The position numbers and the translations under genes are program-made. A stretch of DNA of 64,000 nt, from the NCBI RefSeq assembly GCF_030813715.1, contig NZ_JAUSUZ010000001.1, forward strand, positions 7,663,501-7,727,500. Direction: 5' to 3'. Shown here piece by piece: positions 8,512-16,689 of this stretch; positions within the stretch are counted from its first letter, which is position 1, and each line of letters starts with the position of its first letter. The notes beneath the pieces were generated by a model, which was not told the DNA's origin, did not search any database, and saw only the letters and a program-made list of their open reading frames with translations. Source of the stretch: Catenuloplanes indicus. Lineage in GTDB: Bacteria; Actinomycetota; Actinomycetes; Mycobacteriales; Micromonosporaceae.

Positions 8512-8730
8512 TCAGCGCGGCGCGATCCGGTCGACCAGCTCGGCCAGCCGCCGGTCGTGGCGGTCGCGGGGAGCCGGCCGGCGCGGGTCAGCGTCACCAG
8601 GCCGTGCGGCCCGGCCCAGAGCACCTCGGTCCGCACGGCCTCGCGCAGCTCGCCGAGCGCCTGCTGGAGCGCGGCCGGTGTCTCCGGTGCGCCGAACGTC
8701 AGCGTGACCGCCTGGGTAAAGATCGTCTCG
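8512..8730 (-). pseudogene. C-terminal remnant of a TetR-family regulator, frameshifted
   Basis: Reading from about 8730 down, the translation AVTLTFGAPETPAALQQALG, then AVRTEVLWAGPHGLVTLTRA, matches the C-terminal ligand domain of TetR/AcrR regulators. At a run of four G (8568-8571) the homologous frame changes, and the tail RDRHDRRLAELVDRIAPR ends at TGA 8512-8514. The whole DNA-binding N-terminus is gone. At its upstream end the sequence passes directly into the tail of an oppositely oriented gene, so this is a deletion scar and not an intact regulator. Boundary near 8730 is approximate. Confidence 0.7.
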
Positions 8731-8948
8731 GCGTCCGCGACATCACCCACGGCTTGATCGGCCTCGCGTCGCTGGCGTTCGCGGGTGGGCCGGCCGCGGC
8801 CTGGTACATGCTGGCCGTCGCGCTGGTCCCGGTCGGCGACACGGTGATCATGCTGTGTCACGGCGGCACCCGCGCCACCGCGTTCGGCGTCCACCTCGGC
8901 ACCGCGGTCGTCGTCCTGATCAGCGCGGCGCTGCTGTTCGCGCTATGA
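8730..8948 (+). pseudogene. C-terminal remnant of a DUF4267-like membrane protein
   Basis: In the frame ending at TGA 8946-8948 the translation from LGVRDITHGLIGLASLAF through AWYMLAVALVPVGDTVIML to VVLISAALLFAL has two to three membrane helices and resembles the end of DUF4267-family proteins. The N-terminal part, start codon and Shine-Dalgarno are missing, because the sequence upstream belongs to the truncated TetR gene on the other strand. It overlaps the end of the convergent DUF4262 gene by 6 bases. Domain assignment is from memory of the family pattern and is moderately sure. Confidence 0.6.
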
Positions 8949-9464
8949 CCCCGCCGGATCGTCCTCGGGGTGCAGCCACAGACTCGGCTGGGCGGCGCGG
9001 TAACCCGCGTCGGTGCCCGGCTCCCAGGGGAAGCGGCCGGCGCGGTCCGGCCAGACGATCTGCATCATCGGCATCCGGGTCCGGCGGTAGAAGTCCAGCC
9101 CGGCGCCGAAGAAGCGCGGGTGCCAGCCGTCCCGGACCGCGCGTACCACCACGTCGTACCCGGTCAGTACGTCGTCCCGGCGCTCACCGTCGAGCAGCGT
9201 GTCGCCGTCGCCGATCAGGTTGCCGACCGCGGTGACGATCCGCCGGCCGAGCCGGGCCGGCACGCCGAGGACGCAGATCTCCGGGGCGCGGAACGTGTGC
9301 CAGAGACCGGTCGAATAGGCCAGGTTCGACGCCGGGTCGCCGGTGACGGTCCAGCCGAACCGGCGGATCCTGTCGGCCGTCGTGCGCTCCGGGGCATCCG
9401 GGGAACCCTCCGGAGAACCGGCCGGTGCGGTGCACAGCAGGCAGTGACAGGATTGATCATCCAC
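8943..9464 (-). CDS. DUF4262 family protein
   Basis: A 173-residue cytoplasmic protein. The N-terminus VDDQSCHCLLC carries a cysteine cluster. The core has GWTVTGDPASNLAYSTGLWH, typical of DUF4262, and the C-terminus MQIVWPDRAGRFPWEPG is the conserved end. The biochemical role of the family is unknown. GTG 9464 is preferred: a -10-like TACTCT at 9471-9476 (reverse strand) sits six bases before it, which suggests a leaderless transcript. It diverges from the PH-domain gene with a 66-bp gap. Confidence 0.8.
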   Translation of the reverse strand: MDDQSCHCLLCTAPAGSPEGSPDAPERTTADRIRRFGWTVTGDPASNLAYSTGLWHTFRAPEICVLGVPARLGRRIVTAVGNLIGDGDTLLDGERRDDVLTGYDVVVRAVRDGWHPRFFGAGLDFYRRTRMPMMQIVWPDRAGRFPWEPGTDAGYRAAQPSLWLHPEDDPAGS

Positions 9465-9530
9465 GCGGTGAGAGTAGCGCCGCCGTACCCTGACAGGTGC
9501 GTGGCTCCGGGGTTTTGTCACACTCGGAGC

Positions 9531-9986
9531 ATGAGCGAGACCGAGGTCGTGAAGCTGCGTCCGCAGCGCGTGCGTGTCGTCTGCTATGTGACCGCGGTGG
9601 CGGTGGTGGTCGTGTTCACGCTGGTCGGGCTGGGCCTGTCCGGGCGGCTCAACGACGAGACGGACGCGGTCTTCCAGCTCGGCGACCAGATCGCGATGAT
9701 CGGGCTCGGCGTACTCGCGGCGGCGGGTGTGCTGCTGTTCACCCGGCCGCGGGTCGAGGCGGACGCGAAGGGCATCCGGGTGCGCAACCTGCTCGGCGGC
9801 TACGAGCTGCCGTGGGACGTGGTCCGGCGGATCCGGTTCGACCAGCACTCGCCGTGGGCGTTCCTGGAGCTGGCGGACGACGAGTCGGTGGCGGTGCTGG
9901 CGCTCCAGGCCGCCGACCGCGACTACGCGGTGCAGGGCGTCCGGGCGCTGCGCGCGCTGCACGCGAAGGCGACCACCACGGCTTGA
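9531..9986 (+). CDS. Membrane protein with bacterial PH domain
   Basis: A 151-residue protein with two predicted membrane helices (about residues 16-40, VVCYVTAVAVVVVFTLVGLG, and 50-75, IAMIGLGVLAAAGVLLF) and a C-terminal bacterial PH (bPH_6-like) domain. The PH pattern is VEADAKGIRVRNLLGGYELP, then WDVVRRIRFD and WAFLELADDE. Such proteins are common in actinobacteria and have no firm function. CGGAGC just before ATG 9531 is a weak Shine-Dalgarno. The 285 bases after it contain only a palindrome, some TTGCCGCAG-like repeated words and a terminator. Confidence 0.85.
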   Translation: MSETEVVKLRPQRVRVVCYVTAVAVVVVFTLVGLGLSGRLNDETDAVFQLGDQIAMIGLGVLAAAGVLLFTRPRVEADAKGIRVRNLLGGYELPWDVVRRIRFDQHSPWAFLELADDESVAVLALQAADRDYAVQGVRALRALHAKATTTA

Positions 9987-10053
9987 CCCTCGTGCGGTGG
10001 GTCCAAAGACTGTGTGGCGGCTTTTGCCGGCAGCGGCGCCTGCCGCGCGAGAT

Positions 10054-10071
10054 GAGATATCGCGATATCTC
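10054..10071. promoter_or_regulatory. Perfect 18-bp palindrome, possible regulator site
   Basis: GAGATATCGCGATATCTC reads identically on both strands and is AT-rich in a very GC-rich context. This is the form of a dimeric repressor operator. It lies between two converging gene ends (9986 and 10272), so there is no obvious promoter to control. Confidence 0.4.
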
Positions 10072-10228
10072 GGGCGCGGAGCGCTCGATTGCCGCAGCAA
10101 CCGGGTCGCCGCAGGTGGGCTGGGCTTCCGCGGCAGCGTCGGGTTGCCAGCGGGTTCGGGTTGCCGAGGCGGGGCCGGTTGCCGCAGCTGGACTGGCTTT
10201 CCGTACCCGGGTGGGTGACCGGCGGTGT

Positions 10229-10263
10229 GGGCCCGGTCCGGCCGGAAATGCCGGACCGGGCCC
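10229..10263. terminator. Strong bidirectional hairpin terminator
   Basis: A perfect 14-bp GC stem (10229-10242 with 10250-10263) around a 7-base loop CGGAAAT. It is 8 bases past the stop of the subtilase gene and also downstream of the PH-domain gene, so it can serve both converging transcripts. Confidence 0.8.
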
Positions 10264-10271
10264 GTGCCGGG

Positions 10272-13200
10272 TCAGCGGATCTCGTACGCGCGGATCACGG
10301 TCTGGGTGACCGTGTTCCCCGCCCGGTCGGCCGCGACCGCGCGCAGCGACACGAATCCGGCCGTGCCGGGGTGCCGCAGCTGCACCGCGCCGTTGCGGAC
10401 GGTCGCCCGCGTCCAGGTGACGCCGTCGTCGTAGGACACCTCCACGGTCAGCGACCGGTTCGGCGCCGCGGCCGAGTTGCCCTGCCCGGCCACCCGCACC
10501 GGCACGCCGAACGCCCGGCCCTTCGGTGCGACGCCGGACGCGTCGGTCTGCGGCGTGAAGATCACCGTGGAGAGCGGCAGCGGCCCGGTCCCGTGTGCGG
10601 ACGTGAACGTCCAGCTCGCGGCGACCCGGGTGGAGAGCCGGTGCGGCACGCCGCGCTCGGCCGTGACGTCGAGCCGGTAGGACCCGGCCTCGGCCGGCAC
10701 CTGCCACTCACCGTACGTGTCCGGGAACGCGCGGATCACCTGGCCGTCCCGGGACAGCGTGCTGGTCGCGGACGTGACGACCGAGGTGCCCTCACGCCCC
10801 TGCCCGTCACCGAACAGCGGCGTGTTCGCGTACAGGAGATCGTTCTCCCGGGCGATCGCGGTGAACCCGGTGTCCGGCAGCGCCGGCCCGAACACCGGCC
10901 GGTTCCACACCTCGGCGACGGTCCGGCCCGGCCGGTACGCGGTCTGCGGCGCCCACTGCTCGGAGAGGTACTCCTCCCAGCCCTCCTCGTGGATCCGCGT
11001 GTCCATGAAGAACGGCGCCCAGCGCACGCCGTGGTCCGCGTTGTAGTACTCGGTGCGGCGGAACCCGGACGGGTACAGCCAGTTCCACGACGAGGCACCG
11101 GACAGCGCGCCGTGCATCGGGAAGCTGCCCTTGGCGGCCAGCGGGACCGCGGCCTGCGTACCGTGCGTGGCCTCCACGGTGGCGAACTCGCCCTGCGTCG
11201 TCGTGTGCGTGAAGCCGGTCGTCATCTTCCCGGGCGTCAGGTAGAACGCCGAGTAGAAGTACGGCGTGCCGTTGTACGTGCCGTCCGCGCCCCGCTGCCC
11301 GAATCGGGCGATGACGTAGGAGTTGTAGTCCGGCGTGGTGACGTCCGCCCCGAGCCGTCCGATGTAGACCTTCTCGTCACCGGTCGCGCCGACGCCGGTG
11401 GAGTACCAGGTGGACCCGGCCCCGGCCCACAGCGACTCGAGCGTGGCACCCTTGCGGGGCGCGGTCACCGTGACCGGCCTGGCAATCCGGGCGTCCAGCG
11501 TCAGCGCGCCGGTGCCGGCGTCGACGGTCAGGCTGCCCTGCGCGAGGTGGGTGTCCTCGCCGATGCTCGCGCCGAGCGCGTAGTCGCCCTTCGGTAGCCG
11601 GATCGTCTCGCCGCTGCCCGGCCACGCGCCGTACCCGGTGCGCCGCGTCTTGTCGATCAGCTGCACCCGGTAGTCGCCGGCCGGAGCGCCGTCCCGGCCG
11701 AGCACGGTCAGGCCGACGTCGTAGCTCTCCACCTCGCGCTCCACGCCGAGCGGCGTGCGGACGACCCGATCGCCGGCGGTCGCGGTGACCGCGCCGCCGA
11801 GGAACCCGTCCGGCATCGCACCGCGGGTGTCGACGTCGACGCGGACCGAGGCCTCGCCGCCCGCGGGCACGGTCACGGCGGGTGCGGAGAGCGAGACCAG
11901 GCCGTCCGGGAGGCCGCTGACGCCGAGCGTGAGCGTGACCGCCGCGGTGCCGCCGTTGCGGTACGTGAGCGTGCTGGACCGTACCTCGTCGTCCGCGTGC
12001 GGCCACTGCTGGAAACCGGCGTTGATCACGGCCGGTGTCGCGGTCACGTCCTGGGTGATCGCGCGTGCCAGGTCGACCCGGCCCGCGCCCTGCGCGCTGA
12101 CCGGTGTGGACGGGTGCGGCGCGGCGGAGCCGACCAGCACGGACTTCAGCCGGTCGCCGGTCCAGTCCGGGTGCTGCTGGGCCAGCAGCGCGGCCGCGCC
12201 GGCCACGTGCGGCGTCGCCATCGAGGTGCCGGACGCGGTGGTGTAGCCCGCGGCCGGGCCCGGGTCGGTCATCTCGACCGCGTCGGCGCTGCGTGCGGCC
12301 GAGATGTCCACGCCGGGCGCGGTGATCTCCGGCTTGATCGCGTAGTCGCCGGGGCGCGGTCCGCGGCTGGAGAAGCCGGCCAGGTTGCCGGACTTGTCGA
12401 CCGCGCCGACGGTCAGCGCCGCGTCCGCGGTGCCGGGGCTCTCCACGCTGCCCTCACCGAATCCGCCGGAATTGCCGGCCGCGACCACGAACAGCGTGCC
12501 GTGCTCCTCGCTGAGCGTCCGTACGGCCGCCTCGATCGGGTCCTCCTCGGGCGTACCGAAACCGCCGAGGCTCATGTTGACCACGTCCGCGCCCTGCTCC
12601 GCGGCCCACTGCATGCCGGCCAGGATCGACGACTCGGGGCAGCCGGCGGTCAGCCCGCAGACCTTGCCGTCGAGCAGCTTCGCGCCCGGGGCCACGCCCT
12701 TGAACCGGTCGCCGGTCCCGGCGATCGTGGACGCGACGTGCGTGCCGTGGCCGACCAGGTCGCGGTCGTCCTCCGCGTCCTCGACGAAGTTCCGCGCGGC
12801 GCGTACCTGCCCGGCGAGGTCCGGGTGGGTCTCGTCGATGCCGGTGTCCAGCACCGCGACCGTGGTGCCGGTGCCGGTCAGGCCCGCCTGCCAGGCCGCG
12901 GGCGCGCCGATCTGCGGCACGCTCACGTCCAGCGACGGGCGCATGACGCCGTCCAGCCAGATCTTGGTGACGGCGCTGCGCGCCCTCGTGTCGGTCAGCG
13001 TCCGCCAGGTGTCGCCGTTCGGCGCGGCGTCCATGGTGCTCAGGCCGCCGGGCAGGGCAGCGGCCGCGCGGGCGCCGGGTGCGGCGCCCGCGACCAGCAG
13101 CGGCAGCGCCCGGTCGTGGTAGCCGAACTCGACCAGCCGCGTCACGTCGAACAGCCGCGGGTCGACCCGGCCCGCGTGCAGCGGCCCGCGCGCGTCGGAC

Positions 13201-13472
13201 GGGATCACCGACACCCGCCCGTTCAGGCGCTCGATGCCGAACCGGACGTGCTCGCGGCCGTCGCCGCGCTGCAGCGCGACGTTCCCGCCGGGGAACAGCG
13301 TGACCCGGTCACCGGTGATCAGCGTGACGGTACGGGCCTCGCCACCCGGAACCGGTGGCGCCGGTGTGGACGGGGCGGCCGCCGCCGTGCCGGGGAGCAC
13401 GGCGGCGACCGCGGTGGACACGGTCAGTGCGGCTATCAGGCGCCGCAGATGTGATGCACTGTAGACAGTCAC
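10272..13472 (-). CDS. Large secreted subtilisin-like (S8) serine protease
   Basis: A 1066-residue secreted protease. A signal peptide (LRRLIAALTVSTAVAAVLPG, cleavage near GTAAAA) is followed by a ~190-residue pro-region beginning ARTVTLITGDRVTLFPGG. The catalytic triad is Asp209 in AVLDTGIDETHPDL, His245 in GHGTHVAST and Ser417 in SGTSMATPHVAG. The oxyanion Asn is in VVAAGNSGG. The ~600 residues after the catalytic domain contain beta-sandwich segments with paired hydrophobic strands and end in an Ig/fibronectin-like domain (LTVEVSYDDGVTWTRATV). GTG 13472 is chosen because it starts the signal peptide directly; an earlier in-frame start at 13532 adds 20 non-signal residues. It stands alone and likely degrades extracellular protein. 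Confidence 0.95.
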   Translation of the reverse strand: MTVYSASHLRRLIAALTVSTAVAAVLPGTAAAAPSTPAPPVPGGEARTVTLITGDRVTLFPGGNVALQRGDGREHVRFGIERLNGRVSVIPSDARGPLHAGRVDPRLFDVTRLVEFGYHDRALPLLVAGAAPGARAAAALPGGLSTMDAAPNGDTWRTLTDTRARSAVTKIWLDGVMRPSLDVSVPQIGAPAAWQAGLTGTGTTVAVLDTGIDETHPDLAGQVRAARNFVEDAEDDRDLVGHGTHVASTIAGTGDRFKGVAPGAKLLDGKVCGLTAGCPESSILAGMQWAAEQGADVVNMSLGGFGTPEEDPIEAAVRTLSEEHGTLFVVAAGNSGGFGEGSVESPGTADAALTVGAVDKSGNLAGFSSRGPRPGDYAIKPEITAPGVDISAARSADAVEMTDPGPAAGYTTASGTSMATPHVAGAAALLAQQHPDWTGDRLKSVLVGSAAPHPSTPVSAQGAGRVDLARAITQDVTATPAVINAGFQQWPHADDEVRSSTLTYRNGGTAAVTLTLGVSGLPDGLVSLSAPAVTVPAGGEASVRVDVDTRGAMPDGFLGGAVTATAGDRVVRTPLGVEREVESYDVGLTVLGRDGAPAGDYRVQLIDKTRRTGYGAWPGSGETIRLPKGDYALGASIGEDTHLAQGSLTVDAGTGALTLDARIARPVTVTAPRKGATLESLWAGAGSTWYSTGVGATGDEKVYIGRLGADVTTPDYNSYVIARFGQRGADGTYNGTPYFYSAFYLTPGKMTTGFTHTTTQGEFATVEATHGTQAAVPLAAKGSFPMHGALSGASSWNWLYPSGFRRTEYYNADHGVRWAPFFMDTRIHEEGWEEYLSEQWAPQTAYRPGRTVAEVWNRPVFGPALPDTGFTAIARENDLLYANTPLFGDGQGREGTSVVTSATSTLSRDGQVIRAFPDTYGEWQVPAEAGSYRLDVTAERGVPHRLSTRVAASWTFTSAHGTGPLPLSTVIFTPQTDASGVAPKGRAFGVPVRVAGQGNSAAAPNRSLTVEVSYDDGVTWTRATVRNGAVQLRHPGTAGFVSLRAVAADRAGNTVTQTVIRAYEIR

Positions 13473-13509
13473 ACCCGTAAGACCCGGAAAGCGCGGAACA
13501 GGTTGTCGG

Positions 13510-14652
13510 TCATCCGGGATGAAACGCGCCACCGGGCCTGAAGACCCGGCCGGCGAAGCGCGATCCGATCAGCCGGTGCGTCTCCGCGTCCGGGTGCAGC
13601 GCGTCCGGCAGCGGCAGTGCCTCGGCGTCCGCCTCGCCGTACAGCTCCAGGCCGTTGAGGTAGTGCAGGTGCGGGTCGTTCCGGGAGGCCGTGATCCGGG
13701 CCAGTTCGTCGCGGATCACCCGGAGCGTGAGCTTGCCGGCCGCGACCTCGGCCGGGTCGCCGGTGGCCCGGAACGCGAGCCGGCCCTCGGCCAGCGCGTC
13801 CAGGTCGAACGCGCCCGGCCCCGGCGTGTCCTCGTGGATCGGGCAGAGGATCGGCGACACCGTCAGCAGCGGTACGTCCGGGTGCCCGTCCCGGATCGTG
13901 TCCAGGAAGCCGTGCACGGCCGGGCCGAACGCGCGCCGCCGCATCAGGTCCGCGTTCACCAGGTTGATGCCGATCTTCACGCTGATCAGGTCGGCCGGTG
14001 TGTCCCGGATCACGCGCGCGGTGAACGGGTCGAGCAGCGCGCTGCCGCCGAACCCGAGGTTGATCAGCTCGACGCCGCCGGTGTGCGCGGCCAGCGCCGG
14101 CCAGGTGGTGGACGGGCCGTCCGTGTTCGACCCGTGGCTGATCGAGCTGCCGTGGTGCACCCAGACCCGGCGGCCGCGGTCCGGCATCGGCCGCACCGGC
14201 GCGTCCGCCCGCAGGTCGCGCAGTTCGGTGCGCTCCCGGTACGGCAGCCAGATCTCCACGTCCTTCTCGCCCGCGGGCAGCCCGTCGAAGCGCAGCGTGG
14301 CGGCCGGCCCGGGGGTGACCGTGCGCGCACCGGTGGCCATGTCGATCGACACGGTATCGCCGCCGTCCGCGACCGCGCGGGCCCGGAGCTCGCCGTCGAC
14401 GCGCAGGTCGTAGGCGCCGGCCGGCCGGGCCGGTGCACCGGCGTAGCCGACCCGGGTGGGCAGCGTGTCCAGCTCGATCCAGGTGGCCGCGGTGCGCAGC
14501 GCCAGCCGTACCCCGGACGGTTCCGCCTCGACCATGGCGACCTGCGGCTCGCCGGCCTGGTCGCGGGCCCAGCGCGGCAGCCGGTGGGGGAGGAGGCCGT
14601 GCGTGGTGCGCTCGATCTCGAGCGCACCACGCAGCAGGTTGGCGTCGATCAT
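13510..14652 (-). CDS. SGNH/GDSL-family esterase
   Basis: A 380-residue SGNH hydrolase with an N-terminal beta-sandwich. The N-terminus MIDANLLRGALEIERTTHGL leads to a jelly-roll region (to about residue 180). The hydrolase part starts VWVHHGSSISHGSNTDGPST, where the first Ser of SSIS is the probable block I nucleophile. GFGGSALLDP (block II), ISVKIGINLVN (block III, Asn) and LPLPDALHPDAETHRLIGSR (block V, Asp and His) follow. No secretion signal is seen. It follows the arabinofuranosidase gene on the same strand, so deacylation of plant polysaccharide side chains is a reasonable inference. TATGCT six bases before ATG 14652 suggests its own leaderless promoter. Confidence 0.88.
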   Translation of the reverse strand: MIDANLLRGALEIERTTHGLLPHRLPRWARDQAGEPQVAMVEAEPSGVRLALRTAATWIELDTLPTRVGYAGAPARPAGAYDLRVDGELRARAVADGGDTVSIDMATGARTVTPGPAATLRFDGLPAGEKDVEIWLPYRERTELRDLRADAPVRPMPDRGRRVWVHHGSSISHGSNTDGPSTTWPALAAHTGGVELINLGFGGSALLDPFTARVIRDTPADLISVKIGINLVNADLMRRRAFGPAVHGFLDTIRDGHPDVPLLTVSPILCPIHEDTPGPGAFDLDALAEGRLAFRATGDPAEVAAGKLTLRVIRDELARITASRNDPHLHYLNGLELYGEADAEALPLPDALHPDAETHRLIGSRFAGRVFRPGGAFHPG

Positions 14653-14675
14653 GCCGAAAGCATATCGCAGAAAAA

Positions 14676-14693
14676 CTAAAACCTTTAGGAAAG
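14676..14693 (-). promoter_or_regulatory. Overlapping inverted repeats upstream of the esterase gene
   Basis: CTAAA-ACC-TTTAG (14676-14688) and CTTT-AGG-AAAG (14683-14693) are two interlocking perfect inverted repeats in an AT-rich island. They overlap the last codons of the arabinofuranosidase gene and sit where the -35 region of the esterase promoter would be; -10 TATGCT is at 14659-14664 on the reverse strand. Probably an operator for a ROK- or LacI-type sugar regulator; the protein is not in the window. Confidence 0.45.
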
Positions 14694-16178
14694 TGGTATG
14701 ACGCTCCAGGACACCGGCGGCAGCACGACGTCCAGCGAGCCGGGCGTGACGCCGGGGTGCGGGCGCGGCTTCACCCGGTCCGGCGCGTCCGCGGTGTTCG
14801 TGGCGTAGACGTCGTCGTCGGCCAGCACGGTCGCGTCGCCGATCCGCAGCTCCCGGTCGAACGCGCGGGTGTTCACGGTCAGCCGCACCGGGTCGTCGAT
14901 CGACCGGTTCACCACGAACAGCGCGACCTCGCCGGTCTCGTCGTCGCGCGTGGCGACCGCGTCGACCAGCGGCGCCTCGCCGTACTTCGGGGTCTCGTAG
15001 ACCGGCGCGGCGACCGCGGTCCGCAGCACCGTGCCGCGGGCCAGCGCGGACGCCTGCGCGAACGGGTGGAAGATCGTCTGCCGCCAGGCGTGCCCGCCCG
15101 GTTCGGTGAAGATCGGTCCGATCACGTTTACCAGCTGCGCCTGTGCCGCGGCCTCGACCCGGTCGCTGTGCCGGAGCAGTGAGATCAGCAGGCTGCCGAC
15201 CACCACCGCGTCCGCCACGTGGTAGACGTCCTCCAGCTGGCGCGGCGCGCTCTCCCAGGTGGCCGGCGGCGGCGCGTTCTGGAAGCGGCTGAGGTACCAG
15301 ACGTTCCACTCGTCGAACGAGATGCCGATCCTCTTCGCCGACTTGCGGCGCGCGCCGACGTGGTCCGCGGTCGCGGTGACCGCGCGGATCACGTGCTCCA
15401 TGTCCAGGTTGGACGCCAGGAACGAGCCGAGGTCGCCGTCCACCTCCTCGTAGTACGCGTGCGCGGAGATCAGGTCGACCTCGTCGTACGTCTCGGCCAG
15501 CACCTCCGCCTCCCACGCGCCGAACTCGGGCATGCCGGAGCCGGAGCTGCCCACGGCGACGAACGTCAGGTCCGGGTCGAGCATGCGCATCGCCCGCGCG
15601 GTCTGCGCGGCGAGCCGGCCGTACTCCCGCGCGGTCTTGAACCCGACCTGCCATGGCCCGTCCAGCTCGTTGCCGAGGCACCAGAGCCGCACGTCGTACG
15701 GCTTGGGGTTGCCGTGGGCGGCGCGCAGGTCGGAGAAGTGCGTGCCGCCCGGGTGGTTGGTGTACTCGAGCAGGTCGACGGCCTCGGCCACGCCGCGGGT
15801 GCCGAGGTTGACCGCCATCATCGGCTCCACACCGGCCCGCCCGCACCAGCGCAGGAACTCGTCCGTACCGAACTCGTTCGTCTCGATGGTGTGCCAGGCC
15901 AGATCGGGGCGCCGGACCCGGTCCGGCCCGACCCCGTCCTCCCAGCGGTAACCGGAGACGAAGTTGCCGCCCGGGTAGCGGACCATGGACACGCCCAGCT
16001 CGCGGACCAGCGCGAGCACGTCCTGGCGGAATCCGTCCGGGTCCGCGGCCGGGTGGCCGGGCTCGTAGATGCCGGTGTAGACGCAGCGGCCGAGATGCTC
16101 GACGAACGAGCCGAACGTGCGCCGGCGCACCGGGGCGACGGTGAAGGCGGGGTCGAGCGTGACTGTCGCGTGCTGCAC
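14685..16178 (-). CDS. Alpha-L-arabinofuranosidase, GH51
   Basis: A 497-residue glycoside hydrolase of family 51 that releases terminal arabinofuranose from arabinoxylan or arabinan oligomers. There is no signal peptide, so it acts on imported oligosaccharides. The N-terminus has FGSFVEHLGRCVYTGIYEPG and MVRYPGGNFVSGY. The acid/base is Glu171 in LWCLGNELDGPW and the nucleophile Glu290 in ISFDEWNVWY. The C-terminal beta domain ends VLPPVSWSVIPLS. GTG 16178 has AGAGG five bases upstream. The gene lies behind a broken sugar-permease gene and a LacI-type operator, so it is the survivor of an arabino-oligosaccharide uptake operon. Confidence 0.95.
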   Translation of the reverse strand: MQHATVTLDPAFTVAPVRRRTFGSFVEHLGRCVYTGIYEPGHPAADPDGFRQDVLALVRELGVSMVRYPGGNFVSGYRWEDGVGPDRVRRPDLAWHTIETNEFGTDEFLRWCGRAGVEPMMAVNLGTRGVAEAVDLLEYTNHPGGTHFSDLRAAHGNPKPYDVRLWCLGNELDGPWQVGFKTAREYGRLAAQTARAMRMLDPDLTFVAVGSSGSGMPEFGAWEAEVLAETYDEVDLISAHAYYEEVDGDLGSFLASNLDMEHVIRAVTATADHVGARRKSAKRIGISFDEWNVWYLSRFQNAPPPATWESAPRQLEDVYHVADAVVVGSLLISLLRHSDRVEAAAQAQLVNVIGPIFTEPGGHAWRQTIFHPFAQASALARGTVLRTAVAAPVYETPKYGEAPLVDAVATRDDETGEVALFVVNRSIDDPVRLTVNTRAFDRELRIGDATVLADDDVYATNTADAPDRVKPRPHPGVTPGSLDVVLPPVSWSVIPLS

Positions 16179-16186
16179 TGTTACCT

Positions 16187-16511
16187 CTATCCCTTGAGTC
16201 CGGCGTCGTCGACGCCGCGACCGGCGCGGTCATAAGTTCCGGTCGCTGACCACGATGAACGGCCAGAGGAAGTCGTTCCACGCCGTGACGAACGTGAACA
16301 CGCCGACCGCCGCGAGCACCGGGCGGGACATCGGCAGCACCACGCTCCAGAACATCCGCAGCCGGCTCACCCCGTCCAGCGCCGCGGCCTGCTCGTACTC
16401 GCGCGGGAGACGGTCGAAGACCTTCTTCAGGATGAAGACCATCACCGGCGCGGCCAGCTGCGGCAGGATCATTCCCCGGTACGTGTCGACCAGCCCAGTG
16501 TTAGCGCTCAC
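16187..16511 (-). pseudogene. Sugar ABC transporter permease (CUT1), N-terminus and internal part deleted
   Basis: The open frame 16511-16230 gives 93 residues of a MalG-type permease. NTGLVDTYRGMILPQLA leads to the EAA loop EYEQAAALDGVSRLRMFWSV and WNDFLWPFIVVSDRNL, then a stop. Normal proteins are ~280 residues; the first ~150 are missing here. After the stop another frame reads RGVDDAGLKG and ends at TAG 16187-16189. GLKG is the usual C-terminus of such permeases, so ~60 internal residues were also lost. The apparent start codon lies inside the LacI-type operator. Transport function is surely lost. The stop is 8 bases before the GH51 start codon, which keeps the original operon spacing. 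Confidence 0.85.
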
Positions 16512-16525
16512 ATGGGCAAAGTCAA
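16499..16525 (-). promoter_or_regulatory. LacI-type operator and possible promoter
   Basis: TGTTAGCGCTCACA (16499-16512) is a one-mismatch palindrome centred on the CG typical of LacI-family operators such as TGTTAGCGCTAACA. On the reverse strand a -35-like TTGACT (16520-16525) precedes it, so bound repressor would block the promoter. It drives the remnant permease and then the arabinofuranosidase. No LacI-family gene is in the window. Confidence 0.6.
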
Positions 16526-16600
16526 TGGTGTCTGTCGATATATTCCGGCGATGTGCGTTAATGCGACGGGGGCCGCCGCCCGATCGGCGACCCCCGCCCT

Positions 16601-16630
16601 GCCCTCGATCCCCGCCCCGCGGTCGAGGGC
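16601..16630 (-). terminator. Candidate terminator after the ECF sigma gene
   Basis: GCCCTCGA (16601-16608) pairs with TCGAGGGC (16623-16630) around a 14-base C-rich loop, about 60 bases past the sigma-factor stop. No U-tract. Confidence 0.4.
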
Positions 16631-16689
16631 CCCCACCCCGTACCGGGGCGAGGTCTCACGCGCGTGGGCGACTGCCACGCGCCGCGACA

